Shown: positions 35,216 to 44,360, numbered from the stretch's first letter. The stretch is DNA of 64,000 nucleotides from JAIXWP01 sp964428835 (GCA_964428835.1 CAYRZQ010000012.1:1-64000); one strand, 5' to 3'. Numbers and translations are program-made. Notes: generated from the sequence alone by a model not told the origin.

Positions 35216-37414
35216 TTAATTACCGACTTCGCTCATAAATTTGATGCGCATCAAGCGCAAAGGTTCTTCTTCAAAGTCTCCTTCGAAATAATCCATCGCT
35301 TCTTCGATGCTGTCTGTTTCACTCTGCATGAAATAATCCATGATGTCGCTCTGAGAATCTTCATCAATTTCTTCATCAATGAAGTATTTGATGTTGATTT
35401 TTGTACCTGAAGATACAATCGCTTCGAGCTCATCGAGCAATTCGCTCATGTCTTTGCCGAGGCCTTTTGCGATATCAGGAAGTGGGATGCGCTTATCGAT
35501 GTTTTGAATAATCTGAACTTTATGTCCGCTTTTATTGACGGCGCTTTTTACTACGAAATCAACAGGTCGCTCGATATTGTTATCTTCTACATAACGCTTA
35601 ATGAGGGCTATGAAGGGTGCACCGAATTTCACTGCCTTTCCTTTACCAACACCACCGATATTGCTTATTTCATCAATGGTAATTGGATACTGCGTTGCCA
35701 TTTCTTCCAATGCAGGGTCTTGGAAAATAACGTATGGTGGAATCTTCTTCTCTTTTGATGTTTTGAGTCGAAGTTCTTTGAGCATTGCGAAGAGTGTTTC
35801 ATCAGCAGCTCCGCCACCTTGCTTGGGAATTAGCAATTCGCCATCATCATCGGTTTCGCCGATTTCTTCTTCTTTTACCAGGGTAAAAGAAGTTGGTTTT
35901 TTCATGAAGGCTTTACCCTCATCAGTAATTTTGAGAGTGCCGTATGTTTCAATCTCTTTTCGGAGCAAGCCTCGCACAAGCATTTGACGAAGGATAGCAT
36001 TCCAGAACTTCTCGGTTTCTTCTTTTCCTTCACCAAAGAATTCATTGAGGTGACCTTTGTAGGTAGTAACTTCTGAATTTTTGATACCACAAATCACATT
36101 GCAAATGAATTTTGCTTTGTGCATTTCTTTGAAAGAAGCGATGGTATCGAGAAGAAGTTTCACATATTCTTTTCCTTCGAATTTCTCTTTTGGATTTCTG
36201 GAATTGTCATCCATTCCAGCGCCTTCGCCGTTTACTTCATCCCATTCTTCACCGAAGTAGTGAAGGAGATATTTACGACGGCTCATAGAAGTTTCAGCAT
36301 ACGCAATCACTTCTTGGAGCAATTGCATTCCGATTTCTTGTTCGGCTACAGGTTTTCCTTGAAGGAATTTTTCGAGTTTCTCGATATCTTTTGGACTGTA
36401 GAAAGCTACGCAAACACCTTCTCCACCGTCACGTCCAGCGCGACCGGTTTCTTGGTAATAGCTTTCAAGTGATTTTGGAATATCGTGGTGAATAACGAAA
36501 CGCACATCTGGTTTGTCGATACCCATACCGAAGGCGATGGTAGCCACAATCACATCAACATCTTGCATGAGGAATTTATCCTGCACGCTGCTACGCTGGT
36601 GGCTGTCCATACCGGCATGATATGGAAGTGCTTTTATTCCGTTTACTTGCAGAAGCTCGGCGAGCTCTTCTGTCTTTTTACGGGAGAGACAGTAGATGAT
36701 ACCGCTTTTCCCGCTATTCGCTTTGATGTATTGAATGATGCACTTACCTACGTTGTGTTTTGGACGGATTTCATAAAATAGATTGGCTCTATTAAATGAT
36801 GCCTTGAAGAGGCGTGCATCCATCATACCGAGGTTTTTTTGGATGTCTTGTTGCACCTTCGGTGTGGCAGTAGCTGTAAGCGCCATCACAGGTACATTCG
36901 CGATTTGCTGAATGATGGGTTTTAAGCGACGGTATTCAGGGCGAAAATCATGACCCCATTCAGAGATACAGTGTGCTTCGTCGATTGCAACGAAGGATAT
37001 TTTCACGCTTCGAAGGAACTCAATATTTTCTTCCTTATTAAGCGACTCAGGGGCTACGTAAAGCAATTTCGTTTTGCCAGAAACGATATCGGCTTTTACC
37101 TGCGTAATTTCTGATTTATTCAAAGAAGAGTTAATGACGTGAGCCACACCATCTTCGTCTGAAAAACCGCGCATAGCATCCACTTGGTTTTTCATCAGGG
37201 CGATAAGGGGCGACACAATAATGGCTGTTCCGTCGAGCATTAAGGCGGGCAATTGATAACACAAAGACTTGCCACCACCCGTAGGCATGATCACAAAAGT
37301 GTCATGGCCCTCAAGGACAGAATTAATGACTCCTTCTTGAAGACCTTTGAATTGGTCGAATCCAAAAAATTGTTTTAAAGCCTCTCTCGGTGAAAGGTCA
37401 ACAACTGTATTCAT
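35216..37414 (-). CDS. recQ: RecQ-family ATP-dependent DNA helicase without the zinc-site cysteines
   Basis: The 732-residue protein has the helicase core: Walker A MPTGGGKSLCYQLPA near residue 43, AIDEAHCISEWGHDFRPEYR near residue 140 and QETGRAGRDGGEG near residue 322. The RQC region opens SRRKYLLHYFGEEWDEVNG where RecQ normally has CRRxxLLxYFGE followed by CxxCDxC; all four zinc cysteines are replaced. This seems common in Bacteroidota RecQ. A winged helix and an HRDC-like domain (about 530-620) follow, then an acidic C-terminal tail (EEIDEDSQSDIMDYF). It unwinds DNA in recombinational repair. It is a single gene, divergent from kdsD. Confidence 0.93.
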   Translation of the reverse strand: MNTVVDLSPREALKQFFGFDQFKGLQEGVINSVLEGHDTFVIMPTGGGKSLCYQLPALMLDGTAIIVSPLIALMKNQVDAMRGFSDEDGVAHVINSSLNKSEITQVKADIVSGKTKLLYVAPESLNKEENIEFLRSVKISFVAIDEAHCISEWGHDFRPEYRRLKPIIQQIANVPVMALTATATPKVQQDIQKNLGMMDARLFKASFNRANLFYEIRPKHNVGKCIIQYIKANSGKSGIIYCLSRKKTEELAELLQVNGIKALPYHAGMDSHQRSSVQDKFLMQDVDVIVATIAFGMGIDKPDVRFVIHHDIPKSLESYYQETGRAGRDGGEGVCVAFYSPKDIEKLEKFLQGKPVAEQEIGMQLLQEVIAYAETSMSRRKYLLHYFGEEWDEVNGEGAGMDDNSRNPKEKFEGKEYVKLLLDTIASFKEMHKAKFICNVICGIKNSEVTTYKGHLNEFFGEGKEETEKFWNAILRQMLVRGLLRKEIETYGTLKITDEGKAFMKKPTSFTLVKEEEIGETDDDGELLIPKQGGGAADETLFAMLKELRLKTSKEKKIPPYVIFQDPALEEMATQYPITIDEISNIGGVGKGKAVKFGAPFIALIKRYVEDNNIERPVDFVVKSAVNKSGHKVQIIQNIDKRIPLPDIAKGLGKDMSELLDELEAIVSSGTKINIKYFIDEEIDEDSQSDIMDYFMQSETDSIEEAMDYFEGDFEEEPLRLMRIKFMSEVGN

Positions 37415-37506
37415 GTTGAATATTTTACTGAACGTTTTTTAAAAGTAGGTAAAATTCTCTTCGATACCTTAACGTTTAGATTGATTTCTTTTATCAGATT
37501 TCTTAT

Positions 37507-37531
37507 TTACAAAATCGCGCTCGATTTGTAA
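37507..37531. promoter_or_regulatory. Inverted repeat between recQ and kdsD
   Basis: TTACAAAATCG and CGATTTGTAA form an imperfect inverted repeat (one extra A) around CGCT in the 201-bp divergent region. It could be an operator or a small hairpin. Its T-rich side is not a good terminator for either gene. Confidence 0.35.
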
Positions 37532-37615
37532 AAAGGGAGGCGAATATAACGAAGAATTTTGTCAAAGTAAAATTTATTTCATCCTATTCACCTTTATTGC
37601 ATCTTTGCGGTCGCA

Positions 37616-38581
37616 GTGAAGAAAAAATCGAACATAAAAGAATCAGCTATTCGCACTTTGAAAATGGAGTCCGAGGCTGTAGCAGGACTTATTCAGCAAA
37701 TCGATTCATCATTTGAAAAAGTGGTGGAATTGATTCTAAAGTCTAAAGGTCGCCTCGTAGTGACTGGTATTGGAAAAAGTGCGAACATTTCTCAAAAGTT
37801 GGTCGCTACTTTTAACAGTACTGGTCAGCCTTCTGTTTTTATGCATGCAGCTGATGCGATACATGGAGATCTTGGCAATGTACAAAAAGGGGATATCGTT
37901 TTGTGTATTTCGAAAAGTGGAGACTCCCCGGAGATAAAAGTTTTGGTGCCACTGTTAAAGAGCATGGGCAATGTTTTGATTGGCATGGTCGCAAATTCAA
38001 ACGGATTTTTAGCAAAACACTCCGACCATGTCTTGCTCACTCCGGTCGAAAAGGAAGCTTGCCCCAATAATTTAGCTCCAACTACCAGCACCACGGCTCA
38101 GTTGGCCATGGGTGATGCATTGGCAGTGGCATTGATGGAGTGCAGAGGATTCAGCTCCGGTGATTTCGCAAAATACCATCCTGGTGGAGCGTTGGGAAAG
38201 AAATTATATGTGAAGGTTTCGGATATTTTAGATAATGATTTGAAGCGCGAAGTAGAGCTTACAACAAATATCAAGGACGTTATTGTGGCGATTTCAAAGG
38301 GGCGCGCAGGAGCTGTTGCTGTGATGAAAAAATCAGAGTTACAAGGAATCATTACAGATGGGGACATACGTCGGATGTTGGAGCGAGATGTAGATTTTCT
38401 AAAATTAAAAGCGGGCGATATAATGACGCGAAATCCGCGAACAATCGAGTCGCAAGCTTTGGCTGTAGAGGCTTTTCATATAATGGAGCAAAACAGTATA
38501 ACACAACTAGTAGTGGTGAAGGGAGATAAGTACAAAGGCATCATTCATCTTCATGACATATTAAAAGAAGGTATTTTCTAA
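37616..38581 (+). CDS. kdsD: Arabinose-5-phosphate isomerase
   Basis: The 321-residue protein starts at a GTG (MKKKSNIKESAIRTLKMESEAV). A SIS domain (about 30-170) contains GKSANISQKLVATFNSTG, DAIHGDLGNV, SKSGDSPE and LAPTTSTTAQLAMGDALA, and the YHPGGALGKK block links to two CBS domains (about 205-321; GIITDGDIRRML; MEQNSITQLVVV). This is the KdsD/GutQ pattern; the enzyme makes arabinose-5-phosphate, the precursor of Kdo in lipopolysaccharide. A near-consensus -7 box (CATCTTTG, 37600-37607) ends 8 bp before the GTG, so the mRNA is likely to have little or no leader. tatC follows after 11 bp. Confidence 0.93.
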   Translation: MKKKSNIKESAIRTLKMESEAVAGLIQQIDSSFEKVVELILKSKGRLVVTGIGKSANISQKLVATFNSTGQPSVFMHAADAIHGDLGNVQKGDIVLCISKSGDSPEIKVLVPLLKSMGNVLIGMVANSNGFLAKHSDHVLLTPVEKEACPNNLAPTTSTTAQLAMGDALAVALMECRGFSSGDFAKYHPGGALGKKLYVKVSDILDNDLKREVELTTNIKDVIVAISKGRAGAVAVMKKSELQGIITDGDIRRMLERDVDFLKLKAGDIMTRNPRTIESQALAVEAFHIMEQNSITQLVVVKGDKYKGIIHLHDILKEGIF

Positions 38582-38592
38582 AGAGAAACGAG

Positions 38593-39393
38593 ATGAGTGA
38601 GAATAAAGATATGTCGTTTTTAGAGCACTTAGAAGAGTTGCGCGGCCGGCTATTCAAGGCAATGCTTGGAGTTGTCATTGCCATTATTGTTGTGTTGACT
38701 TTCGATGATTTTGTGATTGAGGAAATCATCATGGCTCCGCGCAGACTGGACTTTGTTTCTTATCGCATGTGGTGTGAACTTTCGCACTTCTTAGGATTGG
38801 GCGATACACTGTGTTTTAAAGAGATCAAGTTTACACTACAAAGTACCACTATGGGTGGCAACTTTAGTTCTTATCTCTTGGTGGTAATTGTAGGAGGAGT
38901 CATTTTGGCATTCCCGTGGGTTGTTTATCAATTATGGTGTTTTATAAGACCAGGATTGAATGCTAGAGAAATAGCGAGTGTAAGAGGCATTGTATTCTAC
39001 ATTTCGCTTTTGTTTTTTCTTGGTGTTTTCTTTGGATATTACATCTTGTGTCCTCTATCAATAACTTTTTTAGGGAACTTTGAATTCAGCGATGTGCCCG
39101 TTACCTCTACTGTTTTGTCTTATCTCAAGCTCAATACAAGTCTATTGTTGGGAACAGGGCTTATTTTCCAATTACCCGTTCTGATGTATTTCCTCGGCCA
39201 ACTTGGGATAGTAACAAGTGCTCTGCTCAAAAAATATAGAAGGCACGCGTTAGTTGTGAATCTAATAGCAGCTGCAATCATTACTCCACCTGATATTACG
39301 AGTCAGATTCTTGTAGCCTTTCCAATACTATTACTTTATGAAATTAGTATAATAGTGGTAGGTCGTGTGGAAAGAAAAAAGGCGGCGAGGTAG
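38593..39393 (+). CDS. tatC: Sec-independent protein translocase TatC
   Basis: The 266-residue protein starts MSENKDMSFLEHLEELRGRLFKAM, where FLEHLEELR is the conserved TatC N-terminal motif that binds the twin-arginine signal. Six hydrophobic helices follow, with FPWVVYQLWCFIRPGLNARE in the second part and AAAIITPPDITSQILVAFP near the end, both family hallmarks. The protein has an extra loop with cysteines (SHFLGLGDTLCFKEI) after the first helix, as in other Bacteroidota. tatA is not in the window. It is cotranscribed with kdsD. Confidence 0.95.
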   Translation: MSENKDMSFLEHLEELRGRLFKAMLGVVIAIIVVLTFDDFVIEEIIMAPRRLDFVSYRMWCELSHFLGLGDTLCFKEIKFTLQSTTMGGNFSSYLLVVIVGGVILAFPWVVYQLWCFIRPGLNAREIASVRGIVFYISLLFFLGVFFGYYILCPLSITFLGNFEFSDVPVTSTVLSYLKLNTSLLLGTGLIFQLPVLMYFLGQLGIVTSALLKKYRRHALVVNLIAAAIITPPDITSQILVAFPILLLYEISIIVVGRVERKKAAR

Positions 39394-39495
39394 GGTTTTT
39401 TTCTCTATCAGTGTAAAATTCAGCGCTTTATAATAGAAATCCAGTAATTAATCTAAAATTGACATGAATATGGTGTTTTAGGTAACAAGAATTTT

Positions 39496-39503
39496 TATAT
39501 TTG
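39496..39503 (+). promoter_or_regulatory. -7 box of the T9SS protein gene
   Basis: TATATTTG matches TAnnTTTG exactly, 40 bp before the ATG at 39544. The -33 region (TGGTGTTTTA) is only suggestive. Confidence 0.55.
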
Positions 39504-39543
39504 GCGACTCAAAAAAAACCTCTTACGAATAAAATCAAATAAC

Positions 39544-41418
39544 ATGAAGAAAATTTACTTGCTTGCTTTAGCTGTTAGTACTTCTGTTGCGGGTTTTGCT
39601 CAACAAAAAGCAAATCCAGCGGCAATGGGAAAGCAGGTTTTTCGTGATGCAGTGCGTACAGCACCAGTTGAAAATTCTGGTGACCGTAACGTAATCTGGT
39701 CAAACGACTTCTCAAACTGCGCTGACTGGGAGACATTCAACGCTTTTGAAGAAGGATTCAGCGATTTTGTTGAAGGTATCGATTTCGTGTGTGGAACAGA
39801 AGTTCCATCAGGCGGTGCTCCAATTGCTGCTATTCAATCTACTACAGCAGACAACGGATACATGCTTGTTGACTCTGACTTGTTCGGAGGCGAAACTGGT
39901 GGTAGCTGGGTAGAAAACTGCTGGTTCCAAAATTCTTCTCCAATTCAATTGAATGGTTTAGACCAAGTGAGCTTGCGTTTCGAAACATTCTACAGAATGT
40001 GGGATGGTGGTAGCGACGATGGTAACGAGTACTGTCTTGTTGAAGTTTCAACTGACGGTGTTACCTGGCCAGATGTGACCACATTTGAAGTGAACGAAGC
40101 AGAGCCTGGAACTCGCTTCGAGTTGTGGCCAACAATGGAGACTCAAGATCCAGTGGATAACCCAACAAACATTGTATTCAATTTGACTCAGATTGCATCA
40201 CAGCCTGGTGTTGACCAAATCTGGTTGCGCTTCCGTTGGAAGGGTACTTGGGGTTATGCTTGGATGGTTGATGATATTGAAGTATTTGAAACTCCAGACA
40301 ATGACCTCACTGTTGTTAAGGCTTGGGTTGGTGATGTCGTAAATAATTTCGAATATCACTCAGTTCCACTTTCTCAAGCGGCAGTTGCTCCTGTTGTAAT
40401 GGGTGCTATTATTGCTAACTACGGTGGTATCGACCAAGAAGCGGTTCTTAACGTTAACATCAACGGTAATGACTACTCTGTTACTCAAACGATCCTTGCT
40501 GGTACCACAGATACTTTGTGGACAGAAGAATTCCTTCTTCCACAAGATCCAAACACTTATGAAGTAACATTCAGCGTTCCAGAAGACGCTGTTGCAACTG
40601 GAAACAGCCGTACTAAGTCTATCGAAGTAAGCGATATCATCTATGGTCAAAACTCAGATGGTCCATGGGTTCAAAGAACACTTAACAACGATGCTGAAAC
40701 TGCATTCGGATGTCGCTATACTTTCGACGCAGAGGTTACATCTGGTGGTATCCAATTCGCAGTAGGTGATCTGTCTGACGTTGGAACTTCTGTTCAAGCT
40801 TTCATTTATGAAGAAGTTGAAGGAATCCAAACGAATTCATTGGTTGGTCAGTCATTACCATTCACTATCACTGAGCAAATGATTGCTGACGGTGATCAAG
40901 GTATCTATAGCAGCTATCCTTTCGAAGCTCCAGTAACTTTAGAAGCTGGTAAAATCTATTTCGTAGAAATTCGCCGTTTTGAAAGCGTTGACCGTCTTTG
41001 GGTATGGTCAGATCCAGTTGACGAAGACTTGGGTATGGTAGGTTTCGGTCCTTATGGAGCTGGTAGCGCTATCAACTGGTTCGTAGGATTTGGCTTCACT
41101 CCAAGCGTGCGCCTCGTATTAGGTGACGTTGCAGTAAGCACTGAAGAAATCGCAGTTGGTTCTATCGAAGGTGTAAAGGTTTATCCAAACCCAGCAGACG
41201 TAAATGCTAACTTGGAGTTCAACCTTTTGAACAGCGAGAACGTAAACGTTATCGTACGTGATGTTGCAGGTCGTCAAGTTTCTACACAGAACTTTGGTGT
41301 TCGTGCAGCAGGTGCTCAGCGTTTGACACTTGATTTGAACAACTTCACAGCTGGTGTTTACAGTGTTTCTATCCAAGCAGGAGAGAACGTTGTAACTAGC
41401 CAATTGGTTGTAAGATAA
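39544..41418 (+). CDS. Secreted protein with T9SS type A sorting domain, function unknown
   Basis: The 624-residue protein has a signal peptide (MKKIYLLALAVSTSVAGFAQ). Residues 45-255 look like a MAM/jelly-roll domain (NVIWSNDFSNCADWETF, SLRFETFYRMWDGG, QIWLRFRWKGTWGYAWMVDD). A second beta-rich part follows to about residue 540. The C-terminus (VKVYPNPADVNANLEF ... VIVRDVAGRQVSTQ ... AGVYSVSIQAGE) is a type A T9SS sorting domain. The codon use is noticeably more uniform (favoured codons such as GGT, GTT, AAC) than in the other T9SS genes, like that of atpD, which suggests high expression. Confidence 0.85.
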   Translation: MKKIYLLALAVSTSVAGFAQQKANPAAMGKQVFRDAVRTAPVENSGDRNVIWSNDFSNCADWETFNAFEEGFSDFVEGIDFVCGTEVPSGGAPIAAIQSTTADNGYMLVDSDLFGGETGGSWVENCWFQNSSPIQLNGLDQVSLRFETFYRMWDGGSDDGNEYCLVEVSTDGVTWPDVTTFEVNEAEPGTRFELWPTMETQDPVDNPTNIVFNLTQIASQPGVDQIWLRFRWKGTWGYAWMVDDIEVFETPDNDLTVVKAWVGDVVNNFEYHSVPLSQAAVAPVVMGAIIANYGGIDQEAVLNVNINGNDYSVTQTILAGTTDTLWTEEFLLPQDPNTYEVTFSVPEDAVATGNSRTKSIEVSDIIYGQNSDGPWVQRTLNNDAETAFGCRYTFDAEVTSGGIQFAVGDLSDVGTSVQAFIYEEVEGIQTNSLVGQSLPFTITEQMIADGDQGIYSSYPFEAPVTLEAGKIYFVEIRRFESVDRLWVWSDPVDEDLGMVGFGPYGAGSAINWFVGFGFTPSVRLVLGDVAVSTEEIAVGSIEGVKVYPNPADVNANLEFNLLNSENVNVIVRDVAGRQVSTQNFGVRAAGAQRLTLDLNNFTAGVYSVSIQAGENVVTSQLVVR

Positions 41419-41437
41419 TATCGGTTCAGTCCGAATG

Positions 41438-41473
41438 AAGCCCCCTTTCATTGCGAAAGGGGGCTTTTTTTTT
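41438..41473 (+). terminator. Strong intrinsic terminator
   Basis: AAGCCCCCTTTC (41438-41449) pairs with GAAAGGGGGCTT (41455-41466), followed by a T-run to 41473. The T-run ends in the -33 box of the efp promoter. Confidence 0.92.
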
Positions 41474-41500
41474 GAAATAGTTATTCCTATTGTATCTTCG
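41471..41500 (+). promoter_or_regulatory. Promoter of efp
   Basis: TTTG (41471-41474) and TATCTTCG (41493-41500) with an 18-bp spacer, 20 bp before the ATG at 41521. The -7 box differs from TAnnTTTG in one base. Confidence 0.6.
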
Positions 41501-41520
41501 CGACCCAAAATTTATACATC

Positions 41521-42090
41521 ATGGCAACAACAACGGCCGATATTGCGAATGGACTTTGCTTCAAAATGGAAGGCAACGTTTGGCGCGTAATGGAATTCTT
41601 ACACGTAAAGCCTGGAAAAGGCCCCGCTTTCGTGCGCACCAAACTTAAGAATTTGAACAACGGAAAAATCGTTGATCACACCTTCAACTCAGGGGTGAAA
41701 ATTGATGTCGTACGAATAGAGACTCGTGAGTATCAGTTCCTATACAATGATGAAGGTGGCTACAACTTCATGAATTTGGATGATTTCGAACAAATAAGCA
41801 TTCCTAAGCCAATGATCAGTGCACCAGAATTCTTGAAAGAAGGAATGAAGTGCATTGTGCTTTTCAACACGGAGGACGAAGCACCGATGTCTTGTGACTT
41901 GCCAAACTTTATTGAGTGCGAAATCGTTTACACGGAGCCAGGATTAAAAGGCGATACTGCAACAAATGCGATGAAGCCTGCGAAATTGGACTGTGGCGTT
42001 GAAATTCGTGTGCCTTTGTTTATTAATGAAGGAGACTGGGTAAAAGTGGATACTACCACTGGCCAGTATCACGAACGAATCAAGAAGTAA
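41521..42090 (+). CDS. efp: Translation elongation factor P
   Basis: The 189-residue protein begins MATTTADIANGLCFKMEGN and has the three EF-P domains: the KOW-like N-terminal domain with the tip loop PGKGPAFVRTK (Lys33 is the residue modified in other bacteria), an OB domain with YNFMNLDDFEQI, and a C-terminal OB domain with GLKGDTATNAMKPAKLDCG and VPLFINEGDWVKVDTTTG. EF-P rescues ribosomes stalled at polyproline. It has its own promoter and terminator; no modification enzyme gene is close. Confidence 0.96.
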   Translation: MATTTADIANGLCFKMEGNVWRVMEFLHVKPGKGPAFVRTKLKNLNNGKIVDHTFNSGVKIDVVRIETREYQFLYNDEGGYNFMNLDDFEQISIPKPMISAPEFLKEGMKCIVLFNTEDEAPMSCDLPNFIECEIVYTEPGLKGDTATNAMKPAKLDCGVEIRVPLFINEGDWVKVDTTTGQYHERIKK

Positions 42091-42109
42091 TTTTATCTTC
42101 AAATATTAT

Positions 42110-42140
42110 AAGCTGCCTCAATTTGTAGGCAGCTTTTTTT
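42110..42140 (+). terminator. Terminator of efp
   Basis: AAGCTGCCT (42110-42118) pairs with AGGCAGCTT (42127-42135), followed by a T-run. A -7 box for the next gene, TACATTTG, lies at 42152-42159. Confidence 0.88.
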
Positions 42141-42179
42141 GTTTGTTACATTACATTTGGAAAAACAAATATTCAACCA

Positions 42180-43112
42180 ATGAGGCTTACTCCTGCTCAA
42201 AAGCTGATTGATATCGCTGCCATTATCGGGTGTGAATTTGAAGGGAATCCAGATTTTATGATCACAGGTATTAATGAGATTCATAAAGTAGTGGAGGGAG
42301 ACCTTGTTTTTGTTGATCACCCAAAGTATTACGATAAAGCTCTTAACAGCGCGGCCACTACAATTTTGATAAATCAAAGAGTGGCATGCCCACCTGGAAA
42401 GGCCCTGTTGTTTTCAGAAGATCCTTGTAGAGATTTCAATTTATTGAATAAACATTTTTCGCCATGGTCTATGCATCAAGAGAAGGTGGGAAGTGCGGTG
42501 GAGATTTCATCAAGTGCCCAAGTGCACTCATCTGTAGTAATGGGAAGTAGAGTTTCCATTGGTGAAAATTCAATTATCTACCCAGGTGTTGTGATTTACG
42601 ATGATGTTCACATTGGCAAGAATTGTATAATACACGCCAATACAGTTTTAGGTGGCGACGCTTTTTATTATAAATCCCGTCCTTTCGGTCGCGAAAAAAT
42701 GCATACTTGTGGTAGCGTAGAAATAGAAGATCATGTTGAAATTGGCGTGGGCTGTGCTATTGACAGAGGTCTTACAGGTGACACGAGAATAGGAGAAGGA
42801 ACGAAAATAGATAATCACGTTCATATCGGACATGATACAGTAGTGGGCAAGAACTGTTTGTTTGCCGCACAAGTTGGAATTGCTGGTTGTGTAGTGATTG
42901 AGGATAATGTTATCTTGTGGGGTCAAGTTGGTGTTCCATCTGACGTATTGATTGGAAAAGGAGCTGTTGTATTGGGACAAAGTGGAATTACCAAAGACCT
43001 TGCTGGAGGAAAGACATATTTTGGTAGCCCAGCAGAAGAGGTTAGACAGAAATATAGAGAATTGGCACTTATTAGAAAATTGCCAGATGTAATAGAGAAA
43101 TTAGATCTTTAA
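42180..43112 (+). CDS. LpxD-like UDP-3-O-acylglucosamine N-acyltransferase homologue
   Basis: The 310-residue protein has an N-terminal LpxD-type uridine-binding domain (ITGINEIHKVVEGDLVFVDHPKYYDKAL in part) and a left-handed beta-helix of hexapeptide repeats from about residue 100 to 285 (VSIGENSIIYPGVVIYDDVHIG). The catalytic histidine is likely the one in HIGHDTVVG. In Bacteroidota a second LpxD-like gene usually sits next to efp, as here, while the main lpxD is elsewhere; lipid A synthesis or modification is the likely role, but the acyl acceptor is not certain. It has its own -7 box (TACATTTG, 42152-42159). Confidence 0.85.
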   Translation: MRLTPAQKLIDIAAIIGCEFEGNPDFMITGINEIHKVVEGDLVFVDHPKYYDKALNSAATTILINQRVACPPGKALLFSEDPCRDFNLLNKHFSPWSMHQEKVGSAVEISSSAQVHSSVVMGSRVSIGENSIIYPGVVIYDDVHIGKNCIIHANTVLGGDAFYYKSRPFGREKMHTCGSVEIEDHVEIGVGCAIDRGLTGDTRIGEGTKIDNHVHIGHDTVVGKNCLFAAQVGIAGCVVIEDNVILWGQVGVPSDVLIGKGAVVLGQSGITKDLAGGKTYFGSPAEEVRQKYRELALIRKLPDVIEKLDL

Positions 43113-43139
43113 AATCAAAAATACGGGCAATTTATAGCG

Positions 43140-44360
43140 ATGGCCGGAATAGGAAGACTCACAGAAAAGTTAAAACAGAGGGATTTTAAATTGAATGCTC
43201 TCTTGGAGATTACCAAGGCAATCAATGCGAACCTTCCTGTTTCAGAATTGCTTGCTGAATATGAGTCAGTGCTGAGAAATGATTTACTCATCGAAAAACT
43301 CATGCTTTACACAGGCAAGGACACTTGGAACTGCCTGCTCGCTTATGGTGTTTCGGATGAGCTATCAACGGAAGTAAAAGAAGAGTCTTTTTTTAAGCAA
43401 AACAGCATATCTCTTATTTCAGGAGGAGAGAAAGAATCTTTTGATATTGTCATTCCTATTCATCAGGATGAAAAGCCGATTGCATATTTGCTTGTTGGTG
43501 ATGTCGGAGAGCATGAGGTCCGCATGAGTCCAGTCATTAAACACATGAGATTTATAGAGACTCTAACAAATGTTCTTGTAGTAGCAATCCAAAACCGCGC
43601 ATTAGTGCAGGAGAACATGCGACAAGAGCTTGTGAAAAAGGAGTTGGAGTTGGCAGCAGAAATGCAGGCGATTTTATTGCCTCATTCTTTACCAAAAACT
43701 GGAGACTTTGAAGTAGGGGCGGTGTATAAAGCTCATCAACAAGTGGGTGGGGACTATTACGATTTCATGCAGCTAAGTGAAGATGAGGTCATGTTTTGTA
43801 TGGCGGATGTGTCTGGAAAAGGTGTTAGCGCGGCCTTTCTAATGTCGAATTTTCAAGCTTATTTAAGGTCGATATTCACTTACCGCAGAGGTGATTTGCG
43901 AGAGATTGTCGTAGAGCTAAACGAACGCGTCATGCATAGTGCAATGGGGGAGAAGTATATCACTCTGTTTCTGGGCACCTACAACAAAACCAATAGAAAA
44001 TTACAATATATCAATTGCGGTCATAATCCTCCTGTACTGGCTGATGAGAATGGCTATACTCAGTTACTAAAACTTGGATCAATAGGTTTGGGGATGTTTG
44101 AAGAAATACCAAAAATTGCGGTAGGAGAGTTACAAATAAGCCCGAATAGCCTTGTAGTCTGCTATACCGATGGTTTGGTAGAAACTGAAAATGAAACAGC
44201 ACAAGAGTTTGGATTGGAACAGTTGGAGAAAATCATACTTTCAAATTTTAGCTCTCCTGTGAATATCATCAATGGAAAAATAGTTGACAGCTTGAATTTG
44301 TTCAAAGGATCAATGCCTTTCACTGACGACTTGGCCATTCTGAGCTGTCGTTTCATTTGA
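43140..44360 (+). CDS. RsbU/SpoIIE-type PP2C phosphatase with GAF-like sensor
   Basis: The 406-residue protein has an N-terminal GAF-like sensing region (about 15-155), a short coiled coil with QENMRQELVKKELELAAEMQ, and a SpoIIE-type PP2C domain (about 190-405). Metal-binding aspartates are visible in VGGDYYDFMQLS, FCMADVSGKGVSAAFLM, VCYTDGLVE and FTDDLAILS. In this family the phosphatase acts on an anti-anti-sigma factor; no STAS protein or switch kinase is in the window. It is a single gene 27 bp after the LpxD-like gene. Its last 51 bp overlap the frame of the convergent O-antigen ligase gene. Confidence 0.9.
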   Translation: MAGIGRLTEKLKQRDFKLNALLEITKAINANLPVSELLAEYESVLRNDLLIEKLMLYTGKDTWNCLLAYGVSDELSTEVKEESFFKQNSISLISGGEKESFDIVIPIHQDEKPIAYLLVGDVGEHEVRMSPVIKHMRFIETLTNVLVVAIQNRALVQENMRQELVKKELELAAEMQAILLPHSLPKTGDFEVGAVYKAHQQVGGDYYDFMQLSEDEVMFCMADVSGKGVSAAFLMSNFQAYLRSIFTYRRGDLREIVVELNERVMHSAMGEKYITLFLGTYNKTNRKLQYINCGHNPPVLADENGYTQLLKLGSIGLGMFEEIPKIAVGELQISPNSLVVCYTDGLVETENETAQEFGLEQLEKIILSNFSSPVNIINGKIVDSLNLFKGSMPFTDDLAILSCRFI

